In this document: positions 44,874-54,474 of the stretch, piece after piece
How the letters are laid out: each line of letters starts with the position of its first letter
How positions within the stretch are numbered: the first letter of the stretch is position 1
From: Rhodobacter sp. CZR27
Lineage (GTDB): Bacteria > Pseudomonadota > Alphaproteobacteria > Rhodobacterales > Rhodobacteraceae
Direction: 5' to 3'
Assembly: GCF_002407205.1 (NCBI RefSeq)
Contig: NZ_CP023548.1
Span: 2,008,501 to 2,072,500 of the forward strand
DNA length: 64,000 nucleotides
Program-made: the position numbers and the translations under genes
The notes under the pieces: model-generated
The model's database searches: none
The model's input: only the letters and a program-made list of their open reading frames with translations
Told to the model about the DNA's origin: nothing

Positions 44874-45713
44874 ATGAAATTTTCCTCTACCTCTTCCTAT
44901 GTAGCGACAGAGGATCTGGCGGTTGCCGTCAATGCTGCGGTCACGCTGCAACGCCCCCTTCTGGTCAAGGGAGAGCCGGGAACGGGAAAGACGGAACTGG
45001 CGCGTCAGGTGTCGCAGTCGCTGGGACTGCCGCTGATCGAGTGGCATGTCAAAAGCACGACGCGCGCGCAGCAGGGGCTTTACGAATACGATGCCGTCAG
45101 CCGCCTGCGCGACAGCCAGCTCGGCGACGAGCGCGTCCACGACGTGCGGAACTACATCCGCAAGGGCAAGCTCTGGCAGGCGTTCGAGGCGCCCGGCCGG
45201 GTCGTCCTGCTGATCGACGAGATCGACAAGGCCGACATCGAGTTCCCCAATGACCTGTTGCAGGAGCTCGACCGGATGGAATTTCACGTCTACGAGACGG
45301 GCGAGACCGTGCGTGCGCAGCATCGACCGGTGGTCATCATCACCTCGAACAACGAGAAGGAACTGCCCGACGCCTTCCTGCGCCGATGCTTCTTCCATTA
45401 CATCCGCTTCCCCGACATCGAGACGATGCGCGCCATCGTCGAGGTCCACTTCCCCGGCCTGAAGGAGGCGCTTCTGACCGCCGCGCTCACACAGTTCTAC
45501 GAACTGCGCGAGGTGCCGGGGCTGAAGAAGAAGCCCTCGACCTCCGAGGTGCTCGACTGGCTGAAGCTGCTCCTGGCCGAGGATCTCTCGCCCGAGGATC
45601 TGCGCCGCGATGGCCGCTCGCTGCTGCCCCGGCTGCATGGCGCGCTGCTCAAGAACGAGCAGGACGTGCACCTGTTCGAGCGGCTGGCCTTCATGGCGCG
45701 ACGTCAGGTCTGA
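44874..45713 (+). CDS. MoxR-type AAA ATPase
   Basis: A 279-aa AAA+ ATPase of the MoxR class. Walker A is GEPGTGKTE (about residues 36-44), Walker B VLLIDEIDKAD, sensor 1 VIITSNNEKELPD and the arginine finger region FLRRCFF. MoxR proteins act as chaperones that load metals or assemble complexes together with von Willebrand A proteins; such a partner lies 2.1 kb downstream on the same strand. A reasonable ribosome site (AGGTGA) lies 16 bases upstream, a little far. Confidence 0.92.
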   Translation: MKFSSTSSYVATEDLAVAVNAAVTLQRPLLVKGEPGTGKTELARQVSQSLGLPLIEWHVKSTTRAQQGLYEYDAVSRLRDSQLGDERVHDVRNYIRKGKLWQAFEAPGRVVLLIDEIDKADIEFPNDLLQELDRMEFHVYETGETVRAQHRPVVIITSNNEKELPDAFLRRCFFHYIRFPDIETMRAIVEVHFPGLKEALLTAALTQFYELREVPGLKKKPSTSEVLDWLKLLLAEDLSPEDLRRDGRSLLPRLHGALLKNEQDVHLFERLAFMARRQV

Positions 45714-45791
45714 TCCGACACGGGTCCTGCGCCCCGCCTTCGCAAGACGTCCGGGCGTCGCGGCGCCCTGCCCTTCATCGCCGAGACCTTC

Positions 45792-46244
45792 ATGACCGAC
45801 ACCCTTCGCCTCCGCCCGATCACCACCGCCGACGAGGCTGCATGGCGCCCGCTGTGGGGCGCCTACCTGCGCTTCTACGACACCGACCTGCCCGAGACGG
45901 TGATCGCCTCGACCTTCGCCCGCCTCACCTCGGGCGACCGGGCCGAGCCGCGCGGGATCCTTGCGTGGCAGGGCGGGGCGGCGGTGGGCTTGGTGCATTA
46001 CCTCTTCCACCGGCACTGCTGGCGGATTGAGGATGTCTGCTACCTTCAGGACCTGTTCACCGCGCCCGAGGCCCGCGGCCATGGCGTCGCCCGCAGCCTG
46101 ATCACGGCGGTCTATGACGCCGCCGATGCCGCGGGCGCGCCGGCGGTCTACTGGCTGACGGCCGAGAACAACGCCCGCGCCCGGGCGCTCTATGACCGGA
46201 TCGGGCGGAAGTCGCCGTTCATCCGCTACAATCGGGTGGTGTGA
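45792..46244 (+). CDS. GNAT family N-acetyltransferase
   Basis: A 150-aa acetyltransferase. The acetyl-CoA site is EARGHGVARSLITAVYDAA (motif A), preceded by YLQDLFTAP and followed by YWLTAENNARARALYDRIG. The substrate is unknown. The stop overlaps the start of the DUF2927 gene (TGATG), placing it in the MoxR operon. Confidence 0.88.
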   Translation: MTDTLRLRPITTADEAAWRPLWGAYLRFYDTDLPETVIASTFARLTSGDRAEPRGILAWQGGAAVGLVHYLFHRHCWRIEDVCYLQDLFTAPEARGHGVARSLITAVYDAADAAGAPAVYWLTAENNARARALYDRIGRKSPFIRYNRVV

Positions 46245-47638
46245 TGCGGGCGCTGGTCCTGGGCCTCGGCCTCGTCCTAGGTGCCTGTGGCGGCCCGCCC
46301 GCCGCCGATGTGTCGATGAGCGGGCCTCGCTGGCTGGTCCTGGACCCGCTGCCGGACATGAAAAGCTTTTCCACCACATCGCACCGCTCGCAGGCCCGCC
46401 CCCATGCCGAGGTTGCGCGGGACTTCCTAGACCTGACCTTCGCCATGGAAAGCGGCCGGGCGCTGGAGCGGATGACGCGGTTCGAGGAACCGATCACCGT
46501 CTCGATGAGCGGCGAGGTCCCGGCCACGGCGCCGGGCGATCTGGCGCGGCTGCTCGGCCGGCTGCGGTCCGAAGCGGGCATCGACATCCGCGAGACCGGA
46601 GGGCCCGCCGCGGTCTCCATCGAGTTCGTCACACGGCAGAGGATGCAGGCGCTCGTGCCGACGGCGGCCTGCTTCGTCGTCCCGCGCGTCTCGTCCTTCG
46701 CGGAATACCGGGCCGAGCGCCGGAACCCGCAGGTGGACTGGGCCACGCTGGCCGAGCGCGAGCGGGTGTCGATCTTCATCCCCTCGGACACCAGCCCGCA
46801 GGAGGTGCGCGACTGCCTGCACGAGGAACTGGCGCAGGCCATCGGGCCGCTCAACGACCTGTATCGCCTGTCGGATTCGGTGTTCAACGACGACAACTTC
46901 CACACCGTCCTGACCGGCTTCGACATGCTGATCCTGCGCATCACCTATGCGCCGGAGCTGCGATCCGGGACGACGCGGGCCGAGGCGGCGAAGGCACTGC
47001 CGGGCCTGCTGGCGCGGCTCGACCCGCAAGGCAGGCCGGGCAAGGCGGCGCCGCCCGCACCGACGCCCCGCGCCTGGACCGAGGCGATCGAGCGCGCGCT
47101 GGGTCCCACCGGCTCGGACAGGACCCGGCGCGAGGCGGCCATCCGGGCGCTGCACATCGCCGAGGATCAGGGCTGGCAGGATGCACGGATGGCCTTCAGC
47201 CTGTTTGCGGTGGCGCGTCTGAGCATGGCCAACGAGATCGCGACCGCCGTCGCCGCCTTCATCGAGGCGGCCCGGATCTACCGCAGCCTGCCCGGCGGCG
47301 AGATCCAGGCGGCCCATATCGACATGCAGATGGCGGCCTTCGCCCTTTCGTCGGGGCAGGCGGCCGAGGCGATCATCCTCTGCAACCGCTCCATTCCCGT
47401 GGTGACGCGCGCCGAGAACGCGGCGCTGCTGGCCACGCTCCTGATGATCCGGGCCGAGGCGTTGCGCCTGCAGGGGCACGCGGCCGAGGCACGGGCCTCG
47501 CGCCTCGAAAGCCTCGCCTGGGCGCGCTATGGCTTCGGGGACGAGGTCGAGGTGCGCGCCCGGATGAGCGAGATCGCCGCGCTGACCCCGGGCCGGCTGG
47601 CCGAGACGGTTCCCGGCGAGCAGGGAGACAGCGGATGA
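46244..47638 (+). CDS. DUF2927 lipoprotein-like protein
   Basis: A 464-aa exported protein. The N-terminus (LVLGLGLVLGACGG) ends in a lipobox with Cys near residue 15, so it is probably a lipoprotein. A DUF2927 domain spans about residues 55-235 and includes CLHEELAQAIGPLNDLYRLSDSVFNDD, whose H-E pair recalls a metallopeptidase-like site. The C-terminal 170 residues are helical repeats of Sel1/TPR character. ATG 46244 overlaps the preceding stop; GTG 46241 is just upstream. Its place between MoxR and the von Willebrand A protein suggests it is a client or partner. Confidence 0.82.
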   Translation: MRALVLGLGLVLGACGGPPAADVSMSGPRWLVLDPLPDMKSFSTTSHRSQARPHAEVARDFLDLTFAMESGRALERMTRFEEPITVSMSGEVPATAPGDLARLLGRLRSEAGIDIRETGGPAAVSIEFVTRQRMQALVPTAACFVVPRVSSFAEYRAERRNPQVDWATLAERERVSIFIPSDTSPQEVRDCLHEELAQAIGPLNDLYRLSDSVFNDDNFHTVLTGFDMLILRITYAPELRSGTTRAEAAKALPGLLARLDPQGRPGKAAPPAPTPRAWTEAIERALGPTGSDRTRREAAIRALHIAEDQGWQDARMAFSLFAVARLSMANEIATAVAAFIEAARIYRSLPGGEIQAAHIDMQMAAFALSSGQAAEAIILCNRSIPVVTRAENAALLATLLMIRAEALRLQGHAAEARASRLESLAWARYGFGDEVEVRARMSEIAALTPGRLAETVPGEQGDSG

Positions 47639-47799
47639 TCGTTCTCGCAGGCGCGCTTCTGGGCATGGTGATCGGCGCCACCACCGCACGGCGTCGCGGC
47701 GGGCAGCGCCTCGACATGCTGCAATACGGGGCCGGCTACGGGATCGCCTTTGCGCTGGCGGGCCTGTTCCTCGCCATCCTGATCGAGCGGCTGGCCTGA
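47635..47799 (+). CDS. 54-residue two-helix membrane protein
   Basis: Unrecognised small protein. Helix one covers about residues 1-17 (VLAGALLGMVIGATT), a basic loop ARRRGGQR follows, and helix two about 31-52. It is coupled at both ends: ATGA overlap with the DUF2927 gene before it and one-base overlap with the von Willebrand A gene after it. This makes the coding call strong despite the size. Confidence 0.8.
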   Translation: MIVLAGALLGMVIGATTARRRGGQRLDMLQYGAGYGIAFALAGLFLAILIERLA

Positions 47800-48983
47800 T
47801 GTTCCTGCCGTTCTTCGAGACGCTGCGAAGGACCGGGGTTCCCGTCTCGCTGCGGGAATACCTGAGCTTCCTCGAAGGCATGGCCGCGGGCCTCGTGACC
47901 TTCGACGTGACGGGCTTCTACCACCTCGCCCGCACTGCGATGGTCAAGGACGAACGCCACCTCGACCGGTTCGACCGCGCCTTCGCCGAAAGCTTCCGCG
48001 GGCTCGAGACCATCACGCCCGAACAGGTGCTCGAGGCGCTGAACATCCCGCGCGAGTGGCTGGAGAAGCTGGCCGAAAAGCACCTGACGCCCGAGGAGCG
48101 CGCGGCGATCGAGGCGCTTGGCGGGTTCGACAAGCTGATGGAGACGCTGAAGGACCGCCTGCGCGAGCAGCAGGGCCGGCATCAGGGCGGCAACAAGTGG
48201 ATCGGCACCGCCGGCACCTCACCCTTCGGCGCCTACGGCTACAACCCCGAGGGCGTGCGGATCGGGCAGGACGAAAGCCGCCACCGCCGCGCGGTCAAGG
48301 TCTGGGACCGGCGCGAGTTCCGCAACCTCGACGATCAGGTCGAGCTTGGCACCCGCAACATCAAGGTGGCGCTGCGGCGGCTGCGCCGCTGGGCGCGCGA
48401 GGGGGCGGCGCAGGAATTCGACCTTGACGGCACGATCCGGGCGACTGCCGAGCATGGCTATCTCGACGTCAAGACCCGGCCCGAGCGGCACAATGCGGTG
48501 AAGGTGCTGCTCTTCCTCGACATCGGCGGCTCGATGGACGACCATGTCCGGGTGGTGGAGGAACTGTTTTCCGCTGCCCGCGCCGAGTTCAAGCATTTCG
48601 AGCATTTCTACTTCCACAACTGCCTTTACGAAGGGGTGTGGCGCGACAACCGCCGCCGCTGGGACGAGCAGGTGCCGACCGATCAGGTGATCCGCACCTA
48701 CGGCCCCGACTACAAGTGCATCTTCGTGGGCGATGCCTCGATGAGCCCCTACGAGATCCTGCACCCCGGGGGCGCGAACGAGCACTGGAATGCCGAGGCG
48801 GGCGAGGTCTGGCTGCGCCGCGCCCGCGCGCAGTGGCCGGCGAACCTCTGGATCAACCCGGTTCCCGAGAAGCACTGGGGCTACACCCAGTCGATCCGCA
48901 TGATCCGCGAGATCTTCGAAGGGCGCATGGTGCCGATGACCCTCGAAGGCATCGCGGGCGGCGTGCGCGAACTCTCCCGCTGA
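47799..48983 (+). CDS. Von Willebrand factor A (CoxE-like) protein
   Basis: A 394-aa protein with an N-terminal helical part (about 1-200) and a C-terminal VWA domain. The metal-ion-dependent adhesion site reads FLDIGGSMDDH, a Gly replacing the more common Ser at the third position of D-x-S-x-S. FVGDASMSPYEI gives a later site residue. This family (CoxE/YehP type) works with MoxR ATPases as a two-part chaperone. Last gene of the operon that begins with the MoxR gene. Confidence 0.88.
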   Translation: MFLPFFETLRRTGVPVSLREYLSFLEGMAAGLVTFDVTGFYHLARTAMVKDERHLDRFDRAFAESFRGLETITPEQVLEALNIPREWLEKLAEKHLTPEERAAIEALGGFDKLMETLKDRLREQQGRHQGGNKWIGTAGTSPFGAYGYNPEGVRIGQDESRHRRAVKVWDRREFRNLDDQVELGTRNIKVALRRLRRWAREGAAQEFDLDGTIRATAEHGYLDVKTRPERHNAVKVLLFLDIGGSMDDHVRVVEELFSAARAEFKHFEHFYFHNCLYEGVWRDNRRRWDEQVPTDQVIRTYGPDYKCIFVGDASMSPYEILHPGGANEHWNAEAGEVWLRRARAQWPANLWINPVPEKHWGYTQSIRMIREIFEGRMVPMTLEGIAGGVRELSR

Positions 48984-49169
48984 CCAACGTCAATGACGCC
49001 GCCATCAGGCCGGTGGGACGCTCGGGTCTCGCCCTGCCGTTCGCCGCATCCCCGGGGGAGGAGCGCGGCGCCCCGACGGCAGCGCGTCCCGCATGGGGGC
49101 AGCCGTCAGCGGCCCGTGCCTGCCCCGGCGCTTTGCGCGCGGGCGGTCCGGCCGCGAGAGGGAGATGAG

Positions 49170-49574
49170 ATGAAACGCATCAGTCTGGCGGTCCTGTTCA
49201 TGGCGGCGCTCGCGGCCGGGCCGGCCCTGGCCGACAAGACCGAGGAGGCCGGAAAGGCCGAATACATGGTGGCCTGCGCCGGGTGCCACGGCGAGACCGG
49301 CAAGGGCCAGGGGCCCTTCGCGCCGGTCCTGAACATCGCGACCCCCGACCTTACCCAGTTGACCAAGAGGAACGACGGCCAGTTTCCCTTCCAGAAAACC
49401 TTCATGATCATCGACGGCCGGACCGGAGTCCGGGGCCATGGCGGGCCGATGCCGATCTGGGGCGACCGCTACAAGCCGCAGGCCTTCGAAGATCGCGGCC
49501 CCTATGGAAGCGAGCTGGTGATCCGGGGCCGCATCCTCTCTCTCGTGCTGTATCTTCAGACCCTTCAGGAATAG
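49170..49574 (+). CDS. Periplasmic monoheme cytochrome c
   Basis: A 134-aa cytochrome c class I protein. Signal peptide about residues 1-21 (ending GPALA), heme site CAGCH near residue 36, and an axial Met likely in HGGPMPIWGDRY. The electron donor and acceptor are unknown; it resembles mono-heme cytochromes found beside dehydrogenases. Ribosome site GGGAG upstream of the ATG. Maturation would need CcmI and the other Ccm proteins. Confidence 0.9.
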   Translation: MKRISLAVLFMAALAAGPALADKTEEAGKAEYMVACAGCHGETGKGQGPFAPVLNIATPDLTQLTKRNDGQFPFQKTFMIIDGRTGVRGHGGPMPIWGDRYKPQAFEDRGPYGSELVIRGRILSLVLYLQTLQE

Positions 49575-49658
49575 TCCCCGGGTCGCGGCAGGCGATCCTG
49601 TCGCCGGAGATGCGGTTCCGCCCTTCCCGATCCGGCGGGGCGGGACCATATTGGCCTC

Positions 49659-50345
49659 ATGCTGAAGTTCGCCCCCCTGCTTCTGGCCGTGGCCTACGGG
49701 CTGCTCATGTATCAGTTCTCCGTCTGGAGGACGAAGCGGATGCTCGACGCCCAGTCGCGACCGCTCGACGAGCCCGAGATCGTGGCGCTGGCCCGCCGGA
49801 TGGCCGCGGCGCTGGATCTGCCCGACATCCGGGTGCAGGTCTTCGAGGTCGATCCGATCAATGGCCTTGCCGCGCCGGACGGGCGGATCTTCCTGACGCG
49901 GGGCTTCCTGCGCAAGTTCAAGACCGGCGAGGTCAGCGCAGCGGAGCTGGCCTCGGTCATCGCGCATGAGCTGGGCCATGTCGCGCTTGGCCATTCGCGG
50001 CGGCGGATGATCGACTTCACCGGCCAGAACGCGGTGATGATGATGCTGGGCGCGCTCCTGAACCGGTTCATCCCGTTCTTCGGGATCTGGCTTGCGAACC
50101 TGCTCGCCTCGGCGCTGGCCGCGCGGCTGTCGCGGCGCGACGAGCACGAGGCCGACGCCTATGCCTCGGCGCTGCTGGTCAAGGCGGGGATCGGGACGGA
50201 GCCGCAGAAGTCGCTGTTCCGCAAGCTCGCGCGCTGGTCGGGCGCGAACGGGGCGCAGGTCCCGGCCTGGCTGATGAGCCATCCCGGCACCGAGGAACGC
50301 ATCCGGCTGATCGAGGAGCGCGAGGCGCGCTGGCTTCAGGTCTGA
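49659..50345 (+). CDS. M48 family metallopeptidase (HtpX-like)
   Basis: A 228-aa zinc peptidase. A membrane anchor covers about residues 4-20, the zinc site HELGH lies near residue 104, and the third ligand Glu is in RRDEHEADAYA. It is shorter than HtpX and lacks its extra helices, resembling the minimal M48 proteins. A likely role is quality control of envelope proteins. Its 3' end overlaps the convergent PIN gene by 10 bp. Confidence 0.88.
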   Translation: MLKFAPLLLAVAYGLLMYQFSVWRTKRMLDAQSRPLDEPEIVALARRMAAALDLPDIRVQVFEVDPINGLAAPDGRIFLTRGFLRKFKTGEVSAAELASVIAHELGHVALGHSRRRMIDFTGQNAVMMMLGALLNRFIPFFGIWLANLLASALAARLSRRDEHEADAYASALLVKAGIGTEPQKSLFRKLARWSGANGAQVPAWLMSHPGTEERIRLIEEREARWLQV

Positions 50346-50878
50346 AGCGCCTTGGCGAGCCGCGGAAGCCTTGCGCGCTTCAGCAGCGCCCGCAGCGACA
50401 GCGGCGCGCCAGCGATCGCCTCGGCCTTGGCGTGAACCTCGCGCACGATTGTTGCCACCGTCTCGGGGTGCGAGGACCACAGTTCCCACAGGAACCCGTC
50501 CGGGTCGCGCCGCGCCAGCCCTTCGGCCGCCAGCACTCCGCGCGGAAAGTCCGCCGCGTTGAAGGTCAGGATCGCATCGGCATGGCTGCCGATCGCCGCC
50601 GCCAGCACATGGATGTCGGCCTCGTCCGGCAGGTGGAGCCGGGATTCGAGGCCCGGCTGCGGCAGGACCATCGCCTTCGGGAAGGCTGCCTTGACCGCCG
50701 CCACCTCGGCCCGCGCCTGCACCTCGGCCGCGGGGCCGAGGCGGCGGGTGGCGCGCGCCCATTCCTCCAAGATGCGCTCGGACCAGAGCGGGGTGTAAAG
50801 GCCCCTCGCCGCCACGCCGAGCAGGATCTCGCGCAGGACGGTGGGAAACAGCACGCAGGCGTCGAGGACGACCCTCAC
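50336..50878 (-). CDS. PIN-domain ribonuclease-like protein
   Basis: A 180-aa protein with the PIN acidic residues in VVLDACVLFP, DEADIHVLAAA and TFNAADFP. Length and the LWSERILEEWARA block resemble the VapC50-type group. PIN proteins are often toxins, but no antitoxin gene is adjacent: upstream is an rRNA methyltransferase whose stop overlaps the GTG start (GTGA). It may thus be a housekeeping RNase or a toxin with a distant antitoxin. The start GTG 50878 is chosen for that overlap; the frame upstream belongs to the neighbour. Confidence 0.82.
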   Translation of the reverse strand: MRVVLDACVLFPTVLREILLGVAARGLYTPLWSERILEEWARATRRLGPAAEVQARAEVAAVKAAFPKAMVLPQPGLESRLHLPDEADIHVLAAAIGSHADAILTFNAADFPRGVLAAEGLARRDPDGFLWELWSSHPETVATIVREVHAKAEAIAGAPLSLRALLKRARLPRLAKALQT

Positions 50879-52065
50879 CCGTCGAGCCGGAAGAACAGCG
50901 CCTTCAGATAGCCGCTTTCGGCCAGCTGCGGCAGGACGGGGTGGTCGGGCCCGGCAAAGCCGGTGTGGATCAGCTGGCCGCGCCGGCCGCCGCGTCCGAT
51001 GCCGCGTGCGCAGGCGTTGCGGAACGCGGAAAGGTCGGCGGCATGCGAACAGGAACAAAGCCCGAGGAACCCGCCGGGCGCGACCAGCGGCGCAGCAAGC
51101 CGGGCCAGACGCTCGTAGGCGCGCAGCCCCGCCTCCAGCGCGGGCTTCGAGGGGGCGAAGGCGGGCGGATCGCAGATCACGAGGTCAAAGCGCGCGCCTT
51201 CGGCGCCCAGCGCCTCCAGCACCTCGAAGGCGTCGCCCTGCCGCGTTGCGAAGCGGTCGGCCATGCCGCCGGCCGCGGCGCCGGCCTCGGCCAGCGCCAG
51301 CGCGGGGCCCGAGGCATCCACGCCCAGCGCCCGCCCGGCCCCGCCCGCCAGCGCGGCAAGCGCGAAGCCGCCGACATGGGTGAAGACGTCGAGCACGGAC
51401 GCCCCCCGCGCCAGCCGTGCGCCGAAGGCGTGGTTCGGCCGCTGGTCGTAGAAGAGGCCCGTCTTCTGCCCTCCGGTCAGGTCCGCCATGTAGGTCGCGC
51501 CGTTCATCGGCACCGGCACCGGGCCCTGCAGGCCGCCACGCAGCACCACGATTTCCTCGGGCAGCCCTTCAAGGCTGCGGGCGCGGCCGGCGCCGTTCTT
51601 GATGACGGTGGTGACACCGGTCACCGAGACCAGCGCCGCTTCGAGTGCGGGCAGATGCGACTCGGCCCAGGCCGCGTTGGGCTGGATCACCGCCGCATCG
51701 CCGAAGCGGTCGATGACCACGCCCGGCAGGCCGTCGGCCTCGGCATGGATCAGGCGGTAGAACGGGCCGTCGAACAGGCGCGCGCGCAGCGCCAGCGCCC
51801 GCGACAGCCGGGTCGCGAACCAGCCCTCGTCGATCGTCGCGTCCGGATCGCGGTCGAGCATCCGCGCGATGATCTTCGAGGCAGGGTTCACCGTGACAAG
51901 GCCCATCGCCCGCCGCTCGGCATCCTCGAGCACCGCAAGCGCCCCCGGAGAAAGCGCCTGTGTCCGGCGATCGGTGACAAGCTCGTCGGCATAGACCCAG
52001 GGGAAGCCGTGCCGGATGGCGCGGGCCTCGGCCTTGGGGCGCAGGCGGACGGTGGGATAGGACAT
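50875..52065 (-). CDS. rlmI: RlmI-like rRNA large subunit methyltransferase
   Basis: SAM-dependent cytosine-5 methyltransferase for 23S rRNA, 396 aa. An N-terminal PUA-like part ([11 protein letters not shown], about 1-80) precedes the Rossmann core with [19 protein letters not shown] (SAM motif I) and [12 protein letters not shown] (motif IV), and [14 protein letters not shown] carries the motif VI Cys. It overlaps the PIN gene at its 3' end. The 54-aa gene lies 105 bp upstream on the same strand. Confidence 0.9.
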   Translation of the reverse strand: MSYPTVRLRPKAEARAIRHGFPWVYADELVTDRRTQALSPGALAVLEDAERRAMGLVTVNPASKIIARMLDRDPDATIDEGWFATRLSRALALRARLFDGPFYRLIHAEADGLPGVVIDRFGDAAVIQPNAAWAESHLPALEAALVSVTGVTTVIKNGAGRARSLEGLPEEIVVLRGGLQGPVPVPMNGATYMADLTGGQKTGLFYDQRPNHAFGARLARGASVLDVFTHVGGFALAALAGGAGRALGVDASGPALALAEAGAAAGGMADRFATRQGDAFEVLEALGAEGARFDLVICDPPAFAPSKPALEAGLRAYERLARLAAPLVAPGGFLGLCSCSHAADLSAFRNACARGIGRGGRRGQLIHTGFAGPDHPVLPQLAESGYLKALFFRLDG

Positions 52066-52170
52066 CGGCGGATCTTCCGGTGAGGCAGGGTCGGCCCCTG
52101 CTCTACCCCGTTCCGGGGCCCTCGGAAAGACGTGCCGGCAGATGTGCGGGCCGCCCGGTACCGCGGCGGC

Positions 52171-52335
52171 TCAGACCGCGCGGTGGCCGAGGCCCGTCAG
52201 GCGCCGCCGAATGCCGCCGCCCAGAGCGACAAGTCCCGCGCGGATCGCGTCGTTGCGCATCCTGCGTGCCTCGGCTTCGACCGCGACATGGTCGATCACG
52301 TAGCCGTCGCTGTTCATTCCGTTCATCCGGGTCAT
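52171..52335 (-). CDS. 54-residue basic protein, unrecognised
   Basis: ATG at 52335 with AGGAG ten bases upstream, 54 codons, then TGA. The product begins with Met-Thr-Arg-Met-Asn-Gly and has a charged helix ([20 protein letters not shown]) and a Gly/Arg-rich end. There is no membrane segment or Cys. The amphipathic helix recalls small DUF1127-like proteins, but I cannot assign it. A ribosome site, a clean start and no overlap with other genes support it. It precedes rlmI on the same strand. Confidence 0.6.
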   Translation of the reverse strand: MTRMNGMNSDGYVIDHVAVEAEARRMRNDAIRAGLVALGGGIRRRLTGLGHRAV

Positions 52336-52532
52336 GGATCCGATCTCCTGTGGTCCAGCCCTCCCCTGCGCGGGACCCTAGCCGGAAGCCGCCTGGCGCA
52401 CACCATCCAGTTGAGAAGTTCCGCCATGCACGGGCTGCAACTGCGACAGAATGGCTGACCCATTATGCTGCCGCACCGCCGGTTGCGGCGGCGGGGAAAT
52501 CGCGGCAGACGTCTTTCCCTCGGCCACAGTTT

Positions 52533-52550
52533 GCGCTAGTTAGCGCTAAC
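52533..52550 (+). promoter_or_regulatory. Palindromic operator upstream of edd
   Basis: GTTAGCGCTAAC (52539-52550) is a perfect 12-bp palindrome. It overlaps a second inverted repeat GCGCTA-GT-TAGCGC (52533-52546). The shape is that of a LacI-family operator. It lies about 75 bp before the edd start, suiting control of the Entner-Doudoroff genes by a sugar-acid-responsive repressor. No regulator gene is nearby. Confidence 0.6.
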
Positions 52551-52625
52551 AGACGCTCATCACCAGCCTTCCCGGCGCCGGCGGCGATGCGACGCCGCCC
52601 GATCCGTCAGCCATCGAGACCGCGC

Positions 52626-54431
52626 ATGACCCTGAACGACACCATCGCCCGCGTCACCGACCGCATCCGCGCCCGTTCTGCCGCCAGCCGCGGCAGCTAT
52701 CTGGACCGGATGGCCCGGGCGGCAGAGGAAGGCCCGGTCAGGGCGCATCTCTCCTGCGGGAACCAGGCCCATGCCTATGCCGCCATGGCCGAGGACAAGG
52801 CGGCACTGGCCGAGGGGCGCAGCCCGAACCTCGGGATCGTCACGGCCTACAACGACATGCTCTCGGCGCATCAGCCCTATGAGGACTATCCGAAGCTGAT
52901 CCGCGCCGCCGCCCGCCGGGTGGGTGCCACCGCGCAGGTCGCGGGCGGTGTGCCCGCGATGTGCGACGGCGTTACCCAGGGCCAGCCGGGCATGGAACTC
53001 TCGCTCTTTTCACGCGACGTGATCGCGCTGGCGGCGGGAGTGTCGCTCAGCCACAATTGCTATGACGCCGCGCTCTTCCTCGGGATCTGCGACAAGATCG
53101 TGCCGGGCCTCGTGATGGCGGCGGCCACCTTCGGACATATCCCGGCGGTCTTCGTGCCGGGCGGACCGATGACCACCGGCCTGCCCAACGACGAGAAATC
53201 GCGGGTGAGAAACCTTTTCGCCACCGGCGAGGTCGGGCGCGAGGCGCTGATGGCGGCCGAGATGGCCTCGTATCACGGGCCGGGCACCTGCACCTTCTAC
53301 GGCACCGCGAACACCAACCAGATGCTGATGGAGTTCATGGGCCTGCACTTGCCGGGTGCGAGCTTCGTCAACCCGAACACGCCGCTGCGCGAGGCGCTGA
53401 CCGTGGCCGCGGTGGAACGGGCGGCGGCGATCACCGCGCTCGGCAATGAATACGTGCCGGTGGCGCAGATCCTCGACGAGCGCGCCTTCGTGAACGGCCT
53501 CGTCGGGCTGATGGCGACGGGCGGCTCGACCAACCTCGTGCTGCACCTGCCGGCGATGGCACGAGCGGCGGGTGTTCTGCTCGACCTGCAGGATTTCGCG
53601 GACGTGTCCGAGGTGGTGCCGCTGATGGCCAAGGTCTATCCGAACGGCATGGCGGACGTGAACCATTTCCATGCCGCGGGCGGCCTGCCCTACATGATCG
53701 GCGAGCTGCTCGATGCGGGCCTGCTGCACCCGGACGTCAAGACCGTGGCGGGCGACGGTCTCTCGCACTACCGGCAGGAGCCGGTTCTGGTCGAGGGGCG
53801 GCTCGAATGGCGCGACGGCGCGGGCGTTTCGCAGAACGACCGCATCCTGCGCCCGGCCGCGGACCCGTTCCAGCCCTCGGGGGGCTTGCGCCAGTTGAAC
53901 GGCAACCTCGGGCGCGGCGTGATGAAGGTGTCGGCGGTATCGCCCGACCGACATGTGGTCGAGGCGCCGGTGCGGATCTTCCACGACCAGGAGTCGGTGA
54001 AACGCGCCTTCAAGGCGGGCGAGTTCACCTCGGACACCGTTGTGGTGCTGCGCTTCCAGGGCCCGCGCGCCAACGGCATGCCCGAGTTGCACTCGCTGAC
54101 CCCGGTGCTGTCGGTGTTGCAGGACCGCGGCTTGCGCGTGGCGCTGGTGACCGACGGGCGGATGTCGGGGGCCTCGGGCAAGGTGCCTTCGGCGATCCAT
54201 GTCGCGCCCGAGGCCGCGATGGGCGGCCCGCTTGCGCGCCTGCGCGACGGCGACGTGGTGCGGGTGGATGCGAAGGCCGGACGGCTCGACGTGCTGGCCG
54301 AGGATTTCGACGCGCGCGAGCCGATGGTGGCCGATCTCTCCTCCTCGGCCCACGGCATCGGGCGCGAACTGTTCGAGGCGTTCCGCCGCAGCGTCGGCCC
54401 CTCCACCGAAGGGGCGGCGGTGGTCGTCTGA
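52626..54431 (+). CDS. edd: 6-phosphogluconate dehydratase
   Basis: First enzyme of the Entner-Doudoroff branch: 6-phosphogluconate to 2-keto-3-deoxy-6-phosphogluconate. The 601-aa product belongs to the IlvD/Edd family with Fe-S cysteines in [25 protein letters not shown] and [14 protein letters not shown]. The substrate region [15 protein letters not shown] and closing [18 protein letters not shown] are standard. It forms a pair with eda 43 bp downstream. A palindromic operator precedes it. Confidence 0.96.
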   Translation: MTLNDTIARVTDRIRARSAASRGSYLDRMARAAEEGPVRAHLSCGNQAHAYAAMAEDKAALAEGRSPNLGIVTAYNDMLSAHQPYEDYPKLIRAAARRVGATAQVAGGVPAMCDGVTQGQPGMELSLFSRDVIALAAGVSLSHNCYDAALFLGICDKIVPGLVMAAATFGHIPAVFVPGGPMTTGLPNDEKSRVRNLFATGEVGREALMAAEMASYHGPGTCTFYGTANTNQMLMEFMGLHLPGASFVNPNTPLREALTVAAVERAAAITALGNEYVPVAQILDERAFVNGLVGLMATGGSTNLVLHLPAMARAAGVLLDLQDFADVSEVVPLMAKVYPNGMADVNHFHAAGGLPYMIGELLDAGLLHPDVKTVAGDGLSHYRQEPVLVEGRLEWRDGAGVSQNDRILRPAADPFQPSGGLRQLNGNLGRGVMKVSAVSPDRHVVEAPVRIFHDQESVKRAFKAGEFTSDTVVVLRFQGPRANGMPELHSLTPVLSVLQDRGLRVALVTDGRMSGASGKVPSAIHVAPEAAMGGPLARLRDGDVVRVDAKAGRLDVLAEDFDAREPMVADLSSSAHGIGRELFEAFRRSVGPSTEGAAVVV

Positions 54432-54474
54432 CCGCCCGCGCGCCCCGGCACACCAGACAACGAAGGACCTGCCG

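Noticed and set aside
50336..52065. Toxin-antitoxin module
   Set aside because: Only the PIN half is present; the overlapping neighbour is an rRNA methyltransferase, not an antitoxin.
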